From Phaeocystidibacter luteus (lineage in GTDB: Bacteria; Bacteroidota; Bacteroidia; Flavobacteriales; Schleiferiaceae): a stretch of DNA of 64,000 nt. The stretch's first letter is position 1. Each line of letters starts with the position of its first letter. Below, piece by piece: positions 61,708-64,000 of the stretch. The stretch is taken from NCBI RefSeq assembly GCF_008933115.1, contig NZ_WBVO01000001.1, positions 310,001-374,000 of the forward strand. Reading direction: 5' to 3'. The notes under the pieces were generated by a model. The model was not told where the DNA came from and ran no database searches. It saw only the letters and a program-made list of their open reading frames with translations. Both the position numbers and the translations under genes were made by a program.

Positions 61708-63714
61708 ATGGAATTTCTTAATCCTGCTTTGCTCTGGGGCTTGTTGGGGGTGTCAATCCCAATCATCATTCACCTTCTTCAACTGAAGCGTTACAAAACC
61801 GTGTTTTTCAGCGACATTCGGTTTTTGAAGAACGTGCAGAAGTCGGCCCGAAAACAACAGCGAGTACGCCATTGGCTAATTCTGCTACTTCGAATATTAG
61901 CTTGGTCGTTGCTCACTTTGGCGTTTGCTCTGCCTTTCATCCCTTCTGGAGATCAACTTTCGAAGCAAAGAAGCGAAGTTGTAATCTACGTAGACAACTC
62001 TCCTAGCATGACGCGCAAGGCGAGCACAGGTCCGATGTGGGTTGTAGCCCTTGAAGCCGCGGATAACATCATCGATCAGAATCCAAATGCCACCTTCCAC
62101 GTGATTTCTGCAAGTAGTGAGGGTGCTGATGCCATCCCCCTAAACGCGACTGCGGCTCGAAAAGCGGTTCGTGGAATCCAGCCGTCGAAGAATTCACTTA
62201 CTTGGCAGGATGTCATGCGTAGAATTTCTACCTACGGCATCACAGATACAGCGCAGGTTTACATGCTCACGGATGCCCAGGAAGTCACCTTGGATGACCT
62301 CGATGAATCGGACCTCAAAATAGAATTACTGCCGGTCCTCATTCAACCCGTGGGAAGAGCGGCGAATCTGACTATAGATTCAGCTTGGGTGAATTCGCCC
62401 GTAATCCTTCCTAATCAGGCCTTAGAACTTGGCTATTCCCTTGTGAACTATGGTGATGAAGATTCTGATGTTCCGACAGAGCTATGGGTGAACGGCGAAT
62501 TGCGTGGCGCAAAATCACATTTGGTTGAAGCTGAGTCTTCTTTGGAATCTAGCATCACATTCCAAGTAAATTCCAATCATGTTCAGACTATAGAGTTGAG
62601 GATTCAGGACGATGCCATCAATTATGATGACTCGTATTTCCTCACTGCCAACGTGAGATCGGAGTTAAGCATGCTTCACATTTACGATGCTAGTTCTGCC
62701 ACCCTCCCTCTAACTGAGCTTATCAATGATTCGGCCGTTGTGCTTGAGTCTGTGAACTACGCTCAAATTCCATACGGCAGACTTTCTAATTTCGACTTGA
62801 TTGTGCTGGATCGCACCCGAGGAGCTTGGCCAAGTGGATTGGCAAGTGGCTTAAATGAAGCAATTGAAAGTGGCACCTCTGCACTCATCCTACCGTTCGG
62901 GCCTTCAGAACAGGACTTATCAACCTTGAACATAAGTAAATACGGGGAAGCAGATACGGTGAACATCTCGAACATTGAGGTGAATTATGGCGATGCGTTC
63001 TACTATGGAGTCTTTTATGAAGACCCAAAGAGGATTCAATTACCGACGCTCGACACGCACTTCCCGATCGCGGATGACTATAGAATTCAAGGTGGAACAA
63101 ATCTATTGCAGTCTGCCTCTGGTAGCCCAAGCCTCGTGAGGTATCAACGTGGATTTGGACAAATTTATCAGTGGAATGCCCACCCCGTTGCCGATCAGAA
63201 TGGCTGGAGTGAACTGTATGTCCCACTACTCTATCAAATGGCCATTTTCAAAGGTCAGCCTCAATGGTATTCATTTGAGCTCGGGACTGCGACTAGCTTC
63301 TTAATTGAACATGAGGAATCTGGCAGTGATCAGGTAGTTATGTTGAAACAAGATTCGGTAGAAGTCATTCCCCAACAGCGCAGTATGGGTGTCCGAACCG
63401 AAATCAATCTTTACGCAACAGAACTCGACCCTGGTTTTGCAATCCTGTGGAAAGACAATACGGCTATTGAAACAATCGCTTTGAATACCTCTTCTGCAGA
63501 AAGCAACCCTGCTTTACTTACAAGCGATGCACTCTCAGGAAAACTCAGTGAAAAAGGATACGAACACACCATTTCTGAAATTGATAACAAGTCCGACATT
63601 TCCAAGGTACTTGCAAGCTTGCAGGGCGAAGGACAGGATTCAAAATGGTGGATTCTTGCCGTGGTAGGTGTTCTTCTTTTAGAAATGATTCTCTGGCGAC
63701 AACCAAAAAGTTAA
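61708..63714 (+). CDS. BatA-domain / VWA-like membrane protein
   Basis: This 668-residue protein has an N-terminal BatA domain with two helices (about 5-25 and 55-76; LNPALLWGLLGVSIPIIIHL). A VWA-like domain near 90-210 shows the MIDAS pattern DNSPS (VVIYVDNSPSMTRK). A large extracytoplasmic beta-rich region follows, and a C-terminal helix (about 648-662) ends the protein. Bat-type proteins are linked to aerotolerance and stress in Bacteroides, but this one may act in envelope assembly. It has a strong promoter and is followed 10 bp later by the dihydroorotase-like gene. Confidence 0.82.
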   Translation: MEFLNPALLWGLLGVSIPIIIHLLQLKRYKTVFFSDIRFLKNVQKSARKQQRVRHWLILLLRILAWSLLTLAFALPFIPSGDQLSKQRSEVVIYVDNSPSMTRKASTGPMWVVALEAADNIIDQNPNATFHVISASSEGADAIPLNATAARKAVRGIQPSKNSLTWQDVMRRISTYGITDTAQVYMLTDAQEVTLDDLDESDLKIELLPVLIQPVGRAANLTIDSAWVNSPVILPNQALELGYSLVNYGDEDSDVPTELWVNGELRGAKSHLVEAESSLESSITFQVNSNHVQTIELRIQDDAINYDDSYFLTANVRSELSMLHIYDASSATLPLTELINDSAVVLESVNYAQIPYGRLSNFDLIVLDRTRGAWPSGLASGLNEAIESGTSALILPFGPSEQDLSTLNISKYGEADTVNISNIEVNYGDAFYYGVFYEDPKRIQLPTLDTHFPIADDYRIQGGTNLLQSASGSPSLVRYQRGFGQIYQWNAHPVADQNGWSELYVPLLYQMAIFKGQPQWYSFELGTATSFLIEHEESGSDQVVMLKQDSVEVIPQQRSMGVRTEINLYATELDPGFAILWKDNTAIETIALNTSSAESNPALLTSDALSGKLSEKGYEHTISEIDNKSDISKVLASLQGEGQDSKWWILAVVGVLLLEMILWRQPKS

Positions 63715-63719
63715 ATTTG
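63712..63719 (+). promoter_or_regulatory. -7 element of the dihydroorotase-like gene
   Basis: TAAATTTG is a perfect -7 match overlapping the stop codon of the BatA gene and 5 nt before the ATG at 63725. A TTC (63689-63691), 20 bp upstream, is a weak -33. Confidence 0.45.
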
Positions 63720-63724
63720 CGGTC

Positions 63725-64000
63725 ATGACAAGCATTCTTCTTCGCAAAGCGCAGGTAGTAGATCCGCGCTCTCCGTACAACGGCCAGACTGTTGATATTC
63801 GAATTGTGGACGAGCAAATTACCGCCATTGGCGAGGCTTTAGAAGCAGAGAATGATGAAGAAGAAGTCAATTTAGAAGGTCTTTCCATTTCCCCAGGATG
63901 GGTTGAAATGCACTCAGACTTCGCAGATCCGGGACAAGAAGAACGCGAAACCCTGCAATCTGGCTCGATGGCCGCCTTACGCGGTGGTTTCAGCACAGTT
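63725..64000 (+). CDS. Dihydroorotase-like amidohydrolase, N-terminal part
   Basis: This is the first 92 codons of a protein running off the right edge. My translation has the amidohydrolase opening (LLRKAQVVDPRSPYNGQTVD), then SISPGWVEMHSDFADPGQEE, then SGSMAALRGGFSTV. This follows the dihydroorotase pattern D-x-H-x-H...EPG...SG..AA..GGFT, but the first metal-binding HxH is HSD here, so the second His is lost. Dihydroorotase closes the pyrimidine ring; this paralogue may be non-catalytic, a form I recall as common in Bacteroidota, and another active copy may exist. The rest of the protein is outside the window. Confidence 0.75.
   Translation, partial: MTSILLRKAQVVDPRSPYNGQTVDIRIVDEQITAIGEALEAENDEEEVNLEGLSISPGWVEMHSDFADPGQEERETLQSGSMAALRGGFSTV

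Overview
This 64-kb window is a chromosomal segment of a member of the Bacteroidota, most likely a free-living, probably marine Flavobacteriales-type bacterium. The evidence is a secreted protein with a type IX secretion (T9SS) C-terminal sorting domain, a PorE-like TPR/beta-propeller/CRD/OmpA protein, Bacteroidota-restricted families (OstA-like, DUF5723, DUF5916, TIGR02757, TIGR03643, BatA), and many -7 promoter elements of the form TAnnTTTG with almost no Shine-Dalgarno sequences. Genes are very tightly packed. No stretch over 300 bases lacks a gene, and I see no rRNA, tRNA, CRISPR array, insertion sequence or prophage.

Layout. 1-5.4 kb: a truncated CoA-transferase, a small membrane protein, a MazG-like pyrophosphohydrolase, and a minus-strand run fur-family / purA / OstA-like / thioredoxin-fold protein. 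5.5-11.3 kb: an envelope operon (PorE-like protein, two lipoproteins, a DUF5723 beta-barrel) closed by a strong terminator. 11.3-19 kb: rarA, a rhomboid protease whose tail is overprinted by the next gene's signal peptide, a TIGR02757 / lolD / DUF5916 run, and others. 19-30 kb: sucC, pnuC, a coupled TetR / ABC1-kinase / Nudix / esterase operon, DUF2452 / DUF429 / SRPBCC, two M14-family carboxypeptidase-like proteins, a PhoD-type phosphatase and a small XRE regulator.

30.5-41.3 kb is the most interesting part, a DNA-damage-tolerance neighbourhood. It holds an SSB paralogue divergent from a small zinc-ribbon protein, an XRE-S24 (LexA/UmuD-like) self-cleaving repressor coupled to a Y-family polymerase, then a SRAP/HMCES-type DNA-crosslink protein, a DnaE2-like polymerase and a SplB-like radical SAM protein. 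The ssb/zinc-ribbon spacer and the SRAP promoter share a near-identical dyad (CCGTTnnTAAACGG). Three of the encoded proteins end in, or carry, QxxLF sliding-clamp-binding-like peptides. I infer an inducible mutagenic repair regulon that includes the SAM enzyme and the zinc-ribbon protein.

41.3-57 kb: housekeeping and surface genes, namely an LPP20-like lipoprotein, ABC-F, a T9SS-secreted LamG protein, a TPR protein, gyrA, clpC, dienelactone hydrolase, pirin, a DnaQ/GIY-YIG fusion nuclease and a NUMOD/HNH-type protein. 57-64 kb: a CoA-binding protein whose start codon overlaps that of a divergent ABC operon (ATPase, FtsX-like permease with a His-rich loop, two CFFCG secreted proteins), which I infer to be a metal (zinc-like) system. 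This is followed by an alpha/beta hydrolase, a BatA/VWA protein and the start of a dihydroorotase-like gene.
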